64,000 nt of DNA from Ohtaekwangia sp036786105 (GTDB taxonomy: Bacteria; Bacteroidota; Bacteroidia; Cytophagales; Cyclobacteriaceae). Position 1 is the stretch's first letter; every line of letters begins with the position of its first letter. Below, piece after piece: positions 43,140 through 51,087 of this stretch. Position numbers and translations under genes: made by a program. The notes below the pieces were generated by a model. It searched no databases. It saw nothing but the letters and a program-made list of their open reading frames with translations, and was not told where the DNA came from. Where the stretch lies: contig NZ_DAIQRQ010000002.1 of NCBI RefSeq assembly GCF_036786105.1, positions 1 to 64,000 of the forward strand, written 5' to 3'.

Positions 43140-43157
43140 GATATAGTCAACTATATC
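43140..43157. repeat. 18-base palindrome GATATAGT/ACTATATC
   Basis: GATATAGT (43140-43147) and ACTATATC (43150-43157) with CA between. The size and symmetry fit a protein-binding site, but no gene start is close by. Confidence 0.4.
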
Positions 43158-43519
43158 CTGTTCAAGGATCTCCACAGGCAATTTGTTTTGTTAACTTGCA
43201 GTTCGCTCAAAAGCTGATGATTGAAATCAATGACCTTTACAACAAAACGGAGCTTTGCAAGAGGTATACTTTGCAAGCCCTGGCCTGCACCCGGGTGAAT
43301 CGCAACCTTTGTTGTAACAGGCAAGATTTAGTTGGCATGAAAGTGGCTTCCTGGTTACTGTGCTTCTCTTTAAAATCTTCTGATATATCATGAATAAAAT
43401 TACCGGAGGTGTGTGTCGTAGTGCTCTTTACTGTCATCCTGGCGAATTATAAAGTACTTTCATTAAATGAAACGGTTACTAAGCACGTTATTCAATAAAT
43501 TAAATCAAAAATCAATTGT

Positions 43520-44059
43520 ATGAGATACGCTATACTCTTTGTTATTGTATTGTCGAACCTGGCAGCGAAAGCTCAGGCGGTCGGTAAAATGTTTCCGGCC
43601 ATGGAAGCTGAAACTGTTGAAGATAAAAAAGTAAAGTTGCCAGACGATGTAAAAGGCAAATATACTCTGCTTGGACTGGCTTATTCTAAAAAGTCAGAAG
43701 ATGAACTGAACTCATGGTTTCAACCCGTGTTCGAGAAGTTTATACAAAAAACATCGGGTGTATTATCTGGCTTTTCGTACGATGTGAATGTATACTTCGT
43801 TCCCATGTTTACGGGTGTGAACGCAGCTGCTACCGGCACTGCGAAACGGAAAGCGATAAAAAACATAGACCCACAACTGTTACCTTACATCTTATTCTAC
43901 AAAGGCGAATTAAAGCCCTACAAAGAAGCTCTCGATTTCGAAAAGAGAGACATCCCTTACTTCTTTGTACTGGATGCCACCGGCAAGATTGTCTACGCAA
44001 CCTCCGGGAAATACTCATCAGATAAAATGGATAAAGTAGAAGAAGTTATGGAGGAGTAG
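43520..44059 (+). CDS. Exported thioredoxin-fold-like protein without CxxC
   Basis: 179 residues. Signal peptide MRYAILFVIVLSNLAAKAQA. The mature part begins VGKMFPAMEAETVEDKKVKLPDDVKGKYTLLGLAYSKKSEDEL, the layout of TlpA/peroxiredoxin-like proteins, and ends FEKRDIPYFFVLDATGKIVYATSGKYS, matching the cis-Pro region of that fold. No CxxC pair exists where catalytic cysteines would be, so it cannot act as a thiol-disulfide oxidoreductase of the usual kind. Periplasmic; function unknown. Confidence 0.65.
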   Translation: MRYAILFVIVLSNLAAKAQAVGKMFPAMEAETVEDKKVKLPDDVKGKYTLLGLAYSKKSEDELNSWFQPVFEKFIQKTSGVLSGFSYDVNVYFVPMFTGVNAAATGTAKRKAIKNIDPQLLPYILFYKGELKPYKEALDFEKRDIPYFFVLDATGKIVYATSGKYSSDKMDKVEEVMEE

Positions 44060-44109
44060 TTAGCCGTTACACATTAATGAAGAAAAACTTTTAATCAATA
44101 ACGAATTTC

Positions 44110-44142
44110 AAAATGTCAGGCGGAGATGTCTGACATTTTCGT
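44110..44142 (+). terminator. Terminator after the thioredoxin-like protein gene
   Basis: AAAATGTCAG (44110-44119) and CTGACATTTT (44130-44139) form a 10-bp perfect stem with a 10-base loop, followed by CGTTTATAG. Confidence 0.65.
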
Positions 44143-44272
44143 TTATAGCCCTTTAAGGAGGGAGCCAGGTGAAATCCTGACCTGCACAACCGGGCTCCTC
44201 ACAGCTGCTTTGATAACGATTAACGTGTAACCTATAACAGTTACGGATAATCTAATTCATTATCTTCGCTGC

Positions 44273-44992
44273 ATGGATTTCATTAGCCTGTTAGCGTTGG
44301 CACTGGCTCCCGGTGTGGCCATTGGTATATATATTTATCTAAAAGACAGGCATGAGCGCGAACCGCTGCTGTTGCTTTTCATCAGCTTTCTGTATGGCGC
44401 CCTCAGCGTTGTAGTTACCTGGATGATCAGCATGCCGGTAAACCTGTTGATCCTTACCAAAGAAGAAGATGTTGTGCACCAGTTTGTAAACGCATTCTTT
44501 AAAGTGGCGTTGATCGAGGAGTTCAGCAAATTCATCTTTGTTCGGTTTATACTTTTTTACAATAAGAATTTTAACGAGCCCTTCGATGGCATTGTCTATG
44601 CTGTTATGGTAGGCATGGGGTTTGCCACTTTGGAGAATATAGCGTATGTATTTCAATACGGACTGGTAACGGGTATACTTCGTGTCTTTACAGCTGTGCC
44701 GGCGCACGCTACCTTCGCGGTGATGATGGGATTCTTTCTGGGTAAAGCGAAATTCACACATCGCCAGCGTATAGGGCTTAGTGTTGGGGCGTTACTGGCG
44801 GCTACATTCTTTCATGGCCTGTACGATTACTTCTGGTTTATAGCATATATACCCGGCATTGGTATCTGTGCCATTGTATCGTTGATCATCGGGTTTATTT
44901 TATCACGAAAAGCCATACGCCTGCATCAGCAGGCTTCGCCTTTTATTGATCAGCACCTGGAAGGAAATGAACAACAGCGCCTTGAACCCTGA
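44273..44992 (+). CDS. prsW: PrsW-family intramembrane metalloprotease
   Basis: 239 residues with about seven membrane helices. The family motifs are in place: EEFSKF at 82-87 (first Glu pair), FATLENIAYVF with E121 and N122, and PAHATFAVMMGFF with H145, followed by FFHGLYDYF with another His. PrsW proteins cut anti-sigma factors or membrane proteins. The start follows a -7-like TATCTTCG (44261-44268) by only four bases, so the message could be leaderless. No anti-sigma or sigma gene is adjacent. Confidence 0.88.
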   Translation: MDFISLLALALAPGVAIGIYIYLKDRHEREPLLLLFISFLYGALSVVVTWMISMPVNLLILTKEEDVVHQFVNAFFKVALIEEFSKFIFVRFILFYNKNFNEPFDGIVYAVMVGMGFATLENIAYVFQYGLVTGILRVFTAVPAHATFAVMMGFFLGKAKFTHRQRIGLSVGALLAATFFHGLYDYFWFIAYIPGIGICAIVSLIIGFILSRKAIRLHQQASPFIDQHLEGNEQQRLEP

Positions 44993-45520
44993 TCACTGAA
45001 TCTTTTTAAGGGTAGCTGTTTTTTTAAAGTATCCCTTCCTGATCAGGTCTAACAGTTCTTTGGGAGAAGGATCGATCTGGTAAAGAGTTTCCGTAGGCAG
45101 CACCGTAGAGTCTACCTTGATTTCTTTTGATAGATTTTTCAAAAGCTCGGGAAAAACGTTCTCTTCGGTAGCCAGCATATAACAGCTTATGTCGCCATTC
45201 TTTTCCTGCTCGAACACGCGCAACAACCACTCTGGCCGATCATTTATACTAATGAAATAGAATCCTTTGTAGAATTTGAGTAACAAGCTGTCGCTCAAGT
45301 GGCTGCCTCTTTTCGGATCGCTCGAAGCAAAATATGTATTGCTTTGCACCACCAGCGTATCGCGGACGGAACGGTTATCTTCAGGCAACAGATATTTACC
45401 TTGCAGATTTTTAGGTATACGTCGAAGGCTCTCTACTCCCTTCGGTTGCGGTTCACGATACGTTATCTCTTTGCAACCTATACATGCCAGGAGTATACAA
45501 TAGACTAAAATGTTCTTCAT
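44993..45520 (-). CDS. Lipoprotein of unknown function
   Basis: 175 residues from ATG 45520; the frame is open further upstream but the signal peptide MKNILVYCILLACIGCKE with lipobox ACIGC begins here, and an upstream start would run into the neighbouring gene. Mature region RIPKNLQGKYLLPEDNRSVRDTLVVQSNTYF and LLLKFYKGFYFISINDRPEWLLRVFEQ suggests a beta-rich fold. No family recognised. It converges on prsW with no gap and lies 43 bases downstream of the large GAF protein gene on the same strand. Confidence 0.7.
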   Translation of the reverse strand: MKNILVYCILLACIGCKEITYREPQPKGVESLRRIPKNLQGKYLLPEDNRSVRDTLVVQSNTYFASSDPKRGSHLSDSLLLKFYKGFYFISINDRPEWLLRVFEQEKNGDISCYMLATEENVFPELLKNLSKEIKVDSTVLPTETLYQIDPSPKELLDLIRKGYFKKTATLKKIQ

Positions 45521-45563
45521 AAAAATGAAAGGTACAAAGAACAACGAAAAAGCAAAAAATAGC

Positions 45564-47942
45564 TCATTGCATACGGAGACCTTCTTCAATTTCTTTCAAC
45601 AGATTGTCGGGGTCAGATACAGAAAGTGCATTTTGTTCGGGTGTCAGTTGCACGCGCAATGCGTGGAGCCCTGTGGCACCCGGTAATTCTTCCAGCTCCA
45701 GTTCTTCTACCGGGCCGGTAATTAATCCTTTTGCTTTCAGGTAGTGGAAGTAGCGCTTGTACTCTTCTTCTACTTTGGCCTGGTTATATACTATAGCGAG
45801 TTTACCGGGTTGTGTAAGACGCTCGCCTGTATTTTTTATGTGTGCTTTGTCAATGCGCTTCTTTACGATCTCGTAGCGGATGTCGTAGGCGCCATCTACA
45901 TCGAACTGTTTCTCGTCCGGACGGAATCGTATAGAGATTGGCTGATCGTGCACCAGGATCAACTGTGTGATCTCCAGTGGCGTTTTCATCTTTGCCTTGA
46001 GGGCATCAACTCTGCGGTTGGCTTCGATCATTACCAGCAATTGCCACAGGCGAAAATTTTTCAGACTGAAAAGATCAAAGGTTTTATCTTTTACCAGCGA
46101 GCTGCCCAGGTACATGGTGAACTCGACACCATCGGTTTTATATTTCTCGAAGTAGTGCGGAAACATTTTCTGTGCTTCGCCCTCCGCTTCATCAAGATAA
46201 TCCCCAATAGTGGTATTAATCAGCGAGAGACTTTCTTCAAAAGCCTTTCTGCGTTTGTACACTACCCCAAAAGTTGGGTCGAGGTGTGCACGATAGCGCG
46301 AAATTAATTTCTGAAGGTCTTCCTCTTTTTCGAAGTGCTCAATCATGGGGTTGATCTCAGACTTCAGGAAATCAAGCACGTTGCTTTCATCACCCGAAGC
46401 CAGCCCGCCATTAATCTTGCGAAGCTGCTCGTCTGTTCTGAAGATTACTTCATCCAGCAATGGAAGTTTTTTGGCAGCATTTATTTTATGCAACAACTCC
46501 TTGGCAAGCTTCAGATTTTGCTGCAGGTCGCGTTGTATAGCCGTGTTGCGCTCAATAGAAGAATTGCGTACATCAGCCAAACCGTATAGCGGGTATACAT
46601 CTTTGAATGCTATTTCTTCCAGTGTTGCCTTTTCATCGTCTCTTCTGCGATTGAGAAGGTTAAGACCAGCCTCAAAGAAACGCCATTGCACGGTAGGATG
46701 AATGGCTGTACATTCTTCCTGTATCAATGCACGAACTTCTGTAGACATCTCTTCCTTCACGCGCTTTACCGATGCCGTGAACATGGGCAATGCATTCTCT
46801 ACCTTATGTGCACTGATGGGATTGAGTTTGCCGGGTGTAGGAGAGGCAAGCTCCAGCATACCGATGATCTCATCGTTATCGATGAGTGGTGCCAGCAGTA
46901 TATTTTTAATTCCGTGCGCCAGCAGTGATTCTTCGATGGGTGATTTAAACGGGTAGTCTGCCAGGTTCTCCACAGTAATGTAGCGTTTCTCCATCCAGCT
47001 GCGTTCGTAGATCGAGCCGGTGTAGTCTCGACAGGCGTTATCGCCTTGTCCGCACATTACGCTGTTCCACGATTCAGTAGAAGGTTTGTTTACGATGATG
47101 TTATCGTTCGGATCCAGGTATGCTATACCGAGGCGGATATCGTTGATACCGAACAGTGAGCGAATCTTGTGTTGTATCTGCTCAAAGCTTTCTCTGCGGA
47201 TCACCGCATTGCGCTCCAGCAGATCGTACTTGATAGACGATAACATCTCCTGCTCTGTAACGTCCACCAATCGCATGATGAGCAATCCGTGAAATTCAAA
47301 ATCTTCCGGACGTATATACTGCAGCCACAGATCGGCATCGTATAATTTCTCCATCAGAAATTTAATGACGCTGCGATCAATCGGTTTATATTCTGTTTTG
47401 CAAATAATATCGCAGAACTGGTGCGTGATCTCGATCTTATATACTTTGTCAAGACCGGTTTGTGGATCGGTTAATGTAACCAGTACTGGTCTTGGGTTTT
47501 CAGCGATTATGCCGAAGTTCTGAAATTTCTCCAGTATCATCAGGCATGCACGTATGGTTTTGCCAAGGGTAAGTTTTCCGCCTGGTACATTGGCTTGTGC
47601 CTGTTGTTCGAACACGTCAAAGTTAACAGCGCGGTCTAATGCCGGTGTGCTGTATAACATTTTGAACGTAAAGGGTGGCAGTACAGCTATAAGGTCTGTT
47701 TCATCAGTAGCGGAAGGTATAGCGGCCGTCATGAGAAAGTCGAGGAAAGGTTTATGCTTTTGGTATACTGCATCATCCTCGATAGGCTCGCGCAGTTCAG
47801 GGGCATTTTTTATATAGGCTAGTATCGTTTCAGAAAAAGCCGGAAACTGCCCTTTTAAAATTCGTTGCTCCCAATGTTCAATGAGCAGACGAAAGCTCAG
47901 GCGGCATTTAAACGGGAAGCTATAGCGGGTGACGTTGCTCAT
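45564..47942 (-). CDS. 792-residue GAF-domain protein, unknown function
   Basis: 792 residues, no signal peptide, cytosolic. The middle (about 240-420) contains a GAF-like domain: NAVIRRESFEQIQHKIRSLFGINDIRLGIAYLDPNDN, then HGIKNILLAPLIDNDEIIGMLELASPTPGKLN, the classical last strands. The N-terminal 230 residues (LTLGKTIRACLMILEKFQNFGI) and C-terminal 370 residues are unlike any family I know; the latter is helical with a possible coiled coil (RDLQQNLKLAKELLHKINAAKK) and ends RVQLTPEQNALSVSDPDNLL. There is no kinase, cyclase or GGDEF output. Such a protein would sense a small ligand and act through its own unknown C-terminal module. Confidence 0.75.
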   Translation of the reverse strand: MSNVTRYSFPFKCRLSFRLLIEHWEQRILKGQFPAFSETILAYIKNAPELREPIEDDAVYQKHKPFLDFLMTAAIPSATDETDLIAVLPPFTFKMLYSTPALDRAVNFDVFEQQAQANVPGGKLTLGKTIRACLMILEKFQNFGIIAENPRPVLVTLTDPQTGLDKVYKIEITHQFCDIICKTEYKPIDRSVIKFLMEKLYDADLWLQYIRPEDFEFHGLLIMRLVDVTEQEMLSSIKYDLLERNAVIRRESFEQIQHKIRSLFGINDIRLGIAYLDPNDNIIVNKPSTESWNSVMCGQGDNACRDYTGSIYERSWMEKRYITVENLADYPFKSPIEESLLAHGIKNILLAPLIDNDEIIGMLELASPTPGKLNPISAHKVENALPMFTASVKRVKEEMSTEVRALIQEECTAIHPTVQWRFFEAGLNLLNRRRDDEKATLEEIAFKDVYPLYGLADVRNSSIERNTAIQRDLQQNLKLAKELLHKINAAKKLPLLDEVIFRTDEQLRKINGGLASGDESNVLDFLKSEINPMIEHFEKEEDLQKLISRYRAHLDPTFGVVYKRRKAFEESLSLINTTIGDYLDEAEGEAQKMFPHYFEKYKTDGVEFTMYLGSSLVKDKTFDLFSLKNFRLWQLLVMIEANRRVDALKAKMKTPLEITQLILVHDQPISIRFRPDEKQFDVDGAYDIRYEIVKKRIDKAHIKNTGERLTQPGKLAIVYNQAKVEEEYKRYFHYLKAKGLITGPVEELELEELPGATGLHALRVQLTPEQNALSVSDPDNLLKEIEEGLRMQ

Positions 47943-48056
47943 AAAAAACTCGGATGTTTGATAATACGGGGGATTGAACCCGGAGTTTTCTTAAAAAGAC
48001 GAATGTGTAATCTTTTTAGTGTACGATGCTAATATACGGATAACACGGGCCAAAAC

Positions 48057-48088
48057 TTGATTGATCCCGTCATTAGGGGTTAAATTTG
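48057..48088 (+). promoter_or_regulatory. Promoter upstream of the 48143 lipoprotein gene
   Basis: TTG (48057-48059), a 21-base spacer and TAAATTTG (48081-48088). A second TTG at 48061 gives a 17-base spacer. Leader would be about 48 bases. Confidence 0.55.
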
Positions 48089-48142
48089 ACATAAATTACA
48101 ACCGGGTTCGTCATCGTGGTGTCTAACTGTCAAATGCCATTA

Positions 48143-48868
48143 ACCATGAAGTGCGGGGCAATTCTATACGTGATAACAGCCTTTCTTTGCTTCGGATGCA
48201 ACCTGAACAATACCGGGTCACAAGATCTTGCACTGGAATCCATCGTCTCCGATTTCAGTCATTCACAGGATGGCTGGGAGGCAGATTTTTCTGATTATCC
48301 TGCCACAGCAGAAGACTCGCTTAAATTGAATTTGCAGTTCAGTTATACAAATCTTCCCGCAAATCTGGGTTCTGGCAAATCGATTATGCTATCGGGCACC
48401 AACTATAACGATGATCTTTTCATGTTCATTAAAAAGAAGGTTAATGGCCTTCGCCCGAATACAGAATACACGCTTACGTTTGAAGTGGAGTTTGCCTCCA
48501 ATGCTTCTTCGGGTGGCACTTCCTCCAATGAAGGATCGCCTGGTGAGAGTGTATTTCTTAAAGCCGGTGCAGTTGCTGTGGAGCCTTCCAAGATCGTGCG
48601 CGAGAGCGACTACGTGCTTAATATAGACAAAGGTCAATTGTTATACGGCGGGCAAAACATGATTGTGCTGGGTAATATTGCTGCCGGTCAAAATGCAAGT
48701 AATTATACATTACTTACCCGCACCAATGCCAACAACCTTGTGCCTTTTACGGCTATCACCAACAGTGCCGGAGAGCTGTGGCTCATTGTAGGTACAGATT
48801 CAGGCTTTAGCGGAACCACTACGATATACTATACCAAAGTGAGCGTAGTACTTAGCGCTACCGTGTGA
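48143..48868 (+). CDS. Lipoprotein, beta-rich, unknown function
   Basis: 241 residues from ATG 48143; ATG 48131 and GTG 48116 are in frame, but the signal MKCGAILYVITAFLCFGC with lipobox CFGC starts at 48143. The mature part reads IVSDFSHSQDGWEADFSDYPATAEDSLKL and NTEYTLTFEVEFASNASSGGTSSNEGSPGESVFLKAG, the style of a carbohydrate-binding or jelly-roll domain. Ends GTTTIYYTKVSVVLSATV. Family not recognised; exported, likely surface-exposed. Single-gene unit with a promoter at 48057-48088. Confidence 0.75.
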   Translation, partial: TMKCGAILYVITAFLCFGCNLNNTGSQDLALESIVSDFSHSQDGWEADFSDYPATAEDSLKLNLQFSYTNLPANLGSGKSIMLSGTNYNDDLFMFIKKKVNGLRPNTEYTLTFEVEFASNASSGGTSSNEGSPGESVFLKAGAVAVEPSKIVRESDYVLNIDKGQLLYGGQNMIVLGNIAAGQNASNYTLLTRTNANNLVPFTAITNSAGELWLIVGTDSGFSGTTTIYYTKVSVVLSATV

Positions 48869-49067
48869 TGTTGTTACAGCTACCGAACAGGAGTAAGTGA
48901 CATCAGTGTTTTATGTCATTATATTTTTTCACAGTTACACCTGTTTATATCATTATCGCTCTGGAAGAATTACAATAGAGGTAGCATTCCATTAAATTTT
49001 TTGCATCGCAGAGTAAAGTGGGTAAAAGTTGTTTTAATTTTCACACGGGTATATTTTAATCAACGTC

Positions 49068-49865
49068 ATGAAACATTCAAAGATTGCCATTATAGGCGGA
49101 GGGAACCTGGGAGCTGCCATTGCAGAGGGATTGATCAAGAGTCAGTTTGTAGCACCGCAGCAGATAACCGTTACACGAAGAAACGTAGAAGCCCTTCAGC
49201 CGCTTGAAGCGCTGGGCGTAACTATTACGAGCGATAACCAGCAAGCTATACAAAACAGTGAAGTGATCATTGTAGCGCTCAAGCCCTATAATGTGAAAGA
49301 AGTGCTGGAAAGCTTGAAGAAGAACTTTGATCCGAAACGCCACATCATCATCAGCGTAGTGACCGGTATCTTTTTAAAAGATCTTGCCGCTATAGTGGAT
49401 CATGGCGTGCCTATCTTCCGTGCCATGCCCAATACAGCCATTGCTATACAGGAGTCTGTTACATGCATGTGTCATCAGGGTGCGAATGCTGAGCAGGTAA
49501 AATATGTTACCGATCTGTTCGATCAGTTAGGTATTACAATCGCGATCGATGAAAAGCTGATGGATGCAGCTACAGTGCTCGGTGCATGTGGTATTGCGTA
49601 TGCCTTGCGTTTTATACGCGCCTCTACTCAAGGGGGTATAGAAATAGGCTTTGATGCCAAGACAGCTAATCTTATTGCTGCACAAACTGTAAAAGGCGCT
49701 GCCGAATTGTTGTTGAAACTAGGCCGCCACCCGGAGGCTGAAATCGATAAGGTGACCACTCCCAAGGGATGCACCATTGTAGGCTTGAATGAAATGGAAC
49801 ATCAGGGTTTCAGCTCATCGCTCATCAAAGGTATAGGAGCTTCTTACGATAAAATTGTGAAGTAA
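49068..49865 (+). CDS. proC: Pyrroline-5-carboxylate reductase
   Basis: 265 residues. Last step of proline synthesis, NAD(P)H-dependent. The N-terminal Rossmann motif is IIGGGNLGAAIAEGL (8-22). The catalytic dimer domain carries IFRAMPNTAIAIQESVTCMC, and the end carries LVTTPKGCT-type sequence as DKVTTPKGCTIVGLNEMEHQGF, a family hallmark. Length is normal (260-280). Convergent with a lipoprotein gene that ends one base after its stop. Confidence 0.94.
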   Translation: MKHSKIAIIGGGNLGAAIAEGLIKSQFVAPQQITVTRRNVEALQPLEALGVTITSDNQQAIQNSEVIIVALKPYNVKEVLESLKKNFDPKRHIIISVVTGIFLKDLAAIVDHGVPIFRAMPNTAIAIQESVTCMCHQGANAEQVKYVTDLFDQLGITIAIDEKLMDAATVLGACGIAYALRFIRASTQGGIEIGFDAKTANLIAAQTVKGAAELLLKLGRHPEAEIDKVTTPKGCTIVGLNEMEHQGFSSSLIKGIGASYDKIVK

Positions 49866-50339
49866 CTAGAACCGGATACGCACTTCATCGGTATACTTTA
49901 CCGGCACACGGAAGGGTATACCATGATAGGTGAGCTTGAGAGATCCTTCGTATCGTACTTCAAATTTTTTGCCGCCCAGCACGCCCAGTAATGTATCGAA
50001 GAACCCCAGTTCTTTAATGGCTAACTGTACTTCCAGCGGTACACTGAACTCGCCATTAGCTGGTATCAGCGTATGAAGTTTCTGATCAATCTTACCGGCC
50101 TTTTTACCATTCACGTATATATCAACTTTTATCTTTTTGAGCCGGCCCTGTTTGTTGTTGGGGTTGAAGAAGATAGCCGTTGCCCGCAGGCGCGGGTCAG
50201 TATTGGCGTCTACTACAACATCGCGTATCTGCTTGAGCTTTATCTCTTCGTAGTCACCGGTTTTACATCCGTAAAGCACAGCGCCAAAGAGTATAATAAT
50301 CGTGAATCGAACGAATAAGGTAAAGATGTTGTTAGTCAT
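49866..50339 (-). CDS. LEA type 2-like (WHy domain) lipoprotein
   Basis: 157 residues from ATG 50339. Signal peptide with lipobox LYGC (Cys19). The mature protein DVVVDANTDPRLRATAIFFNPNNKQGRLKKIKVDIYVNGKKAGKIDQKLHTLIPANGEFSVPLEVQL matches the LEA14/WHy layout of a small fibronectin-like beta sandwich that widely occurs as a lipoprotein in bacteria. Stress or surface-related role uncertain. It is separated from tpx by a hairpin at 50355-50379. Confidence 0.75.
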   Translation of the reverse strand: MTNNIFTLFVRFTIIILFGAVLYGCKTGDYEEIKLKQIRDVVVDANTDPRLRATAIFFNPNNKQGRLKKIKVDIYVNGKKAGKIDQKLHTLIPANGEFSVPLEVQLAIKELGFFDTLLGVLGGKKFEVRYEGSLKLTYHGIPFRVPVKYTDEVRIRF

Positions 50340-50354
50340 GCGTAGAAGATGATG

Positions 50355-50379
50355 TCCCCGCACCAATAACGTGCGGGGA
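50355..50379 (-). terminator. Hairpin downstream of tpx
   Basis: TCCCCGCAC (50355-50363) and GTGCGGGGA (50371-50379) form a perfect 9-bp stem with a 7-base loop. On the minus strand it lies 28 bases after the tpx stop; the T-run is weak. Confidence 0.6.
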
Positions 50380-50406
50380 TATAAAGTATTTCTGATGGAG
50401 ATAATT

Positions 50407-50907
50407 TTACCCGATAGCGTTTAATGCGGCATCGTAGTTCGGTTCCTGGCCAATAACCGGTACTACTTCGGTATATTTAACTTTCCCCTGTTTGTCGATC
50501 ACCACAATGCAGCGGGCTAATAATCCAGCCAAACCGCCATCAACCATTTCAACACCGTAGTTTTTAGAGAAACCTTTGTTACGGAAGTCTGAAAGAGTAA
50601 CAACTTTATCGATCCCTTCAGCAGCACAGAAACGTTTGAAGGCAAACGGCAGATCCTTGGAAACGCTGAGGATAAATGTATCCGGCTTTTCGGCGGCCCG
50701 CTTATTGAATGTACGAACCGAAGTAGCGCATACACCGGTGTCGATGCTCGGGAAGATATTCAGGATAATATTTTTGCCTGCATAGTCTTTCAGCGAATGC
50801 TCCTTCAGGTCTGTGCCAACGAGTATAAAGTCTGCGGCCTGAGAGCCTACAGCCGGTAAATTTCCATTGGTATTTACTACGTTCTCACCAAGTTTTGTTT
50901 GTGCCAT
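50407..50907 (-). CDS. tpx: Thiol peroxidase, atypical 2-Cys peroxiredoxin
   Basis: 166 residues. Reduces peroxides using thioredoxin. Peroxidatic C60 in NIFPSIDTGVCATS and resolving C94 in KRFCAAEGIDKV are 34 residues apart, as in Tpx. The opening TKLGENVVNTNGNLPAVGSQAADFILVGTDL and the C-terminal ARCIVVIDKQGKVKYTEVV match the family. No signal peptide. It is divergent from rnr with a 180-base space that should hold both promoters. Confidence 0.94.
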   Translation of the reverse strand: MAQTKLGENVVNTNGNLPAVGSQAADFILVGTDLKEHSLKDYAGKNIILNIFPSIDTGVCATSVRTFNKRAAEKPDTFILSVSKDLPFAFKRFCAAEGIDKVVTLSDFRNKGFSKNYGVEMVDGGLAGLLARCIVVIDKQGKVKYTEVVPVIGQEPNYDAALNAIG

Positions 50908-51087
50908 ATAAAGAAAATTTAAATGTGTTGAATTTGGTATAACAGGACTTCAGCAGCCAGTGTTCAAAATTAATTATGTTCATCGTATGGCATAATTTTA
51001 TTTTTATATAATTCAGTGGTATGGTGTAGAGTGAACTGAAATGCTGATATTTAGAAGCAATATTATAAGTATTAAAAACCCGCTCGC

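Larger units (their letters stand above)
42845..43519. other. 675-base stretch without a supportable gene, containing repeats and palindromes
   Basis: It holds a CTGGCTTCTGGCTGC degenerate repeat (42848-42865, related to 32220-32235), a palindrome TCCCGATA-C-TATCGGGA (42954-42970) and a second palindrome GATATAGT-CA-ACTATATC (43140-43157). The open frames present are short, of unusual composition and lack family resemblance. I see no tRNA or other RNA. Confidence 0.6.

Noticed and set aside
43136..43393. 85-residue plus-strand open frame in the repeat-bearing stretch
   Set aside because: Cys-rich mixed composition, no ribosome site, starts next to a palindrome; no support as a gene.
45521..45589. 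Longer start for the lipoprotein at 44993-45520
   Set aside because: It would overlap the GAF-protein gene and bury the signal peptide.
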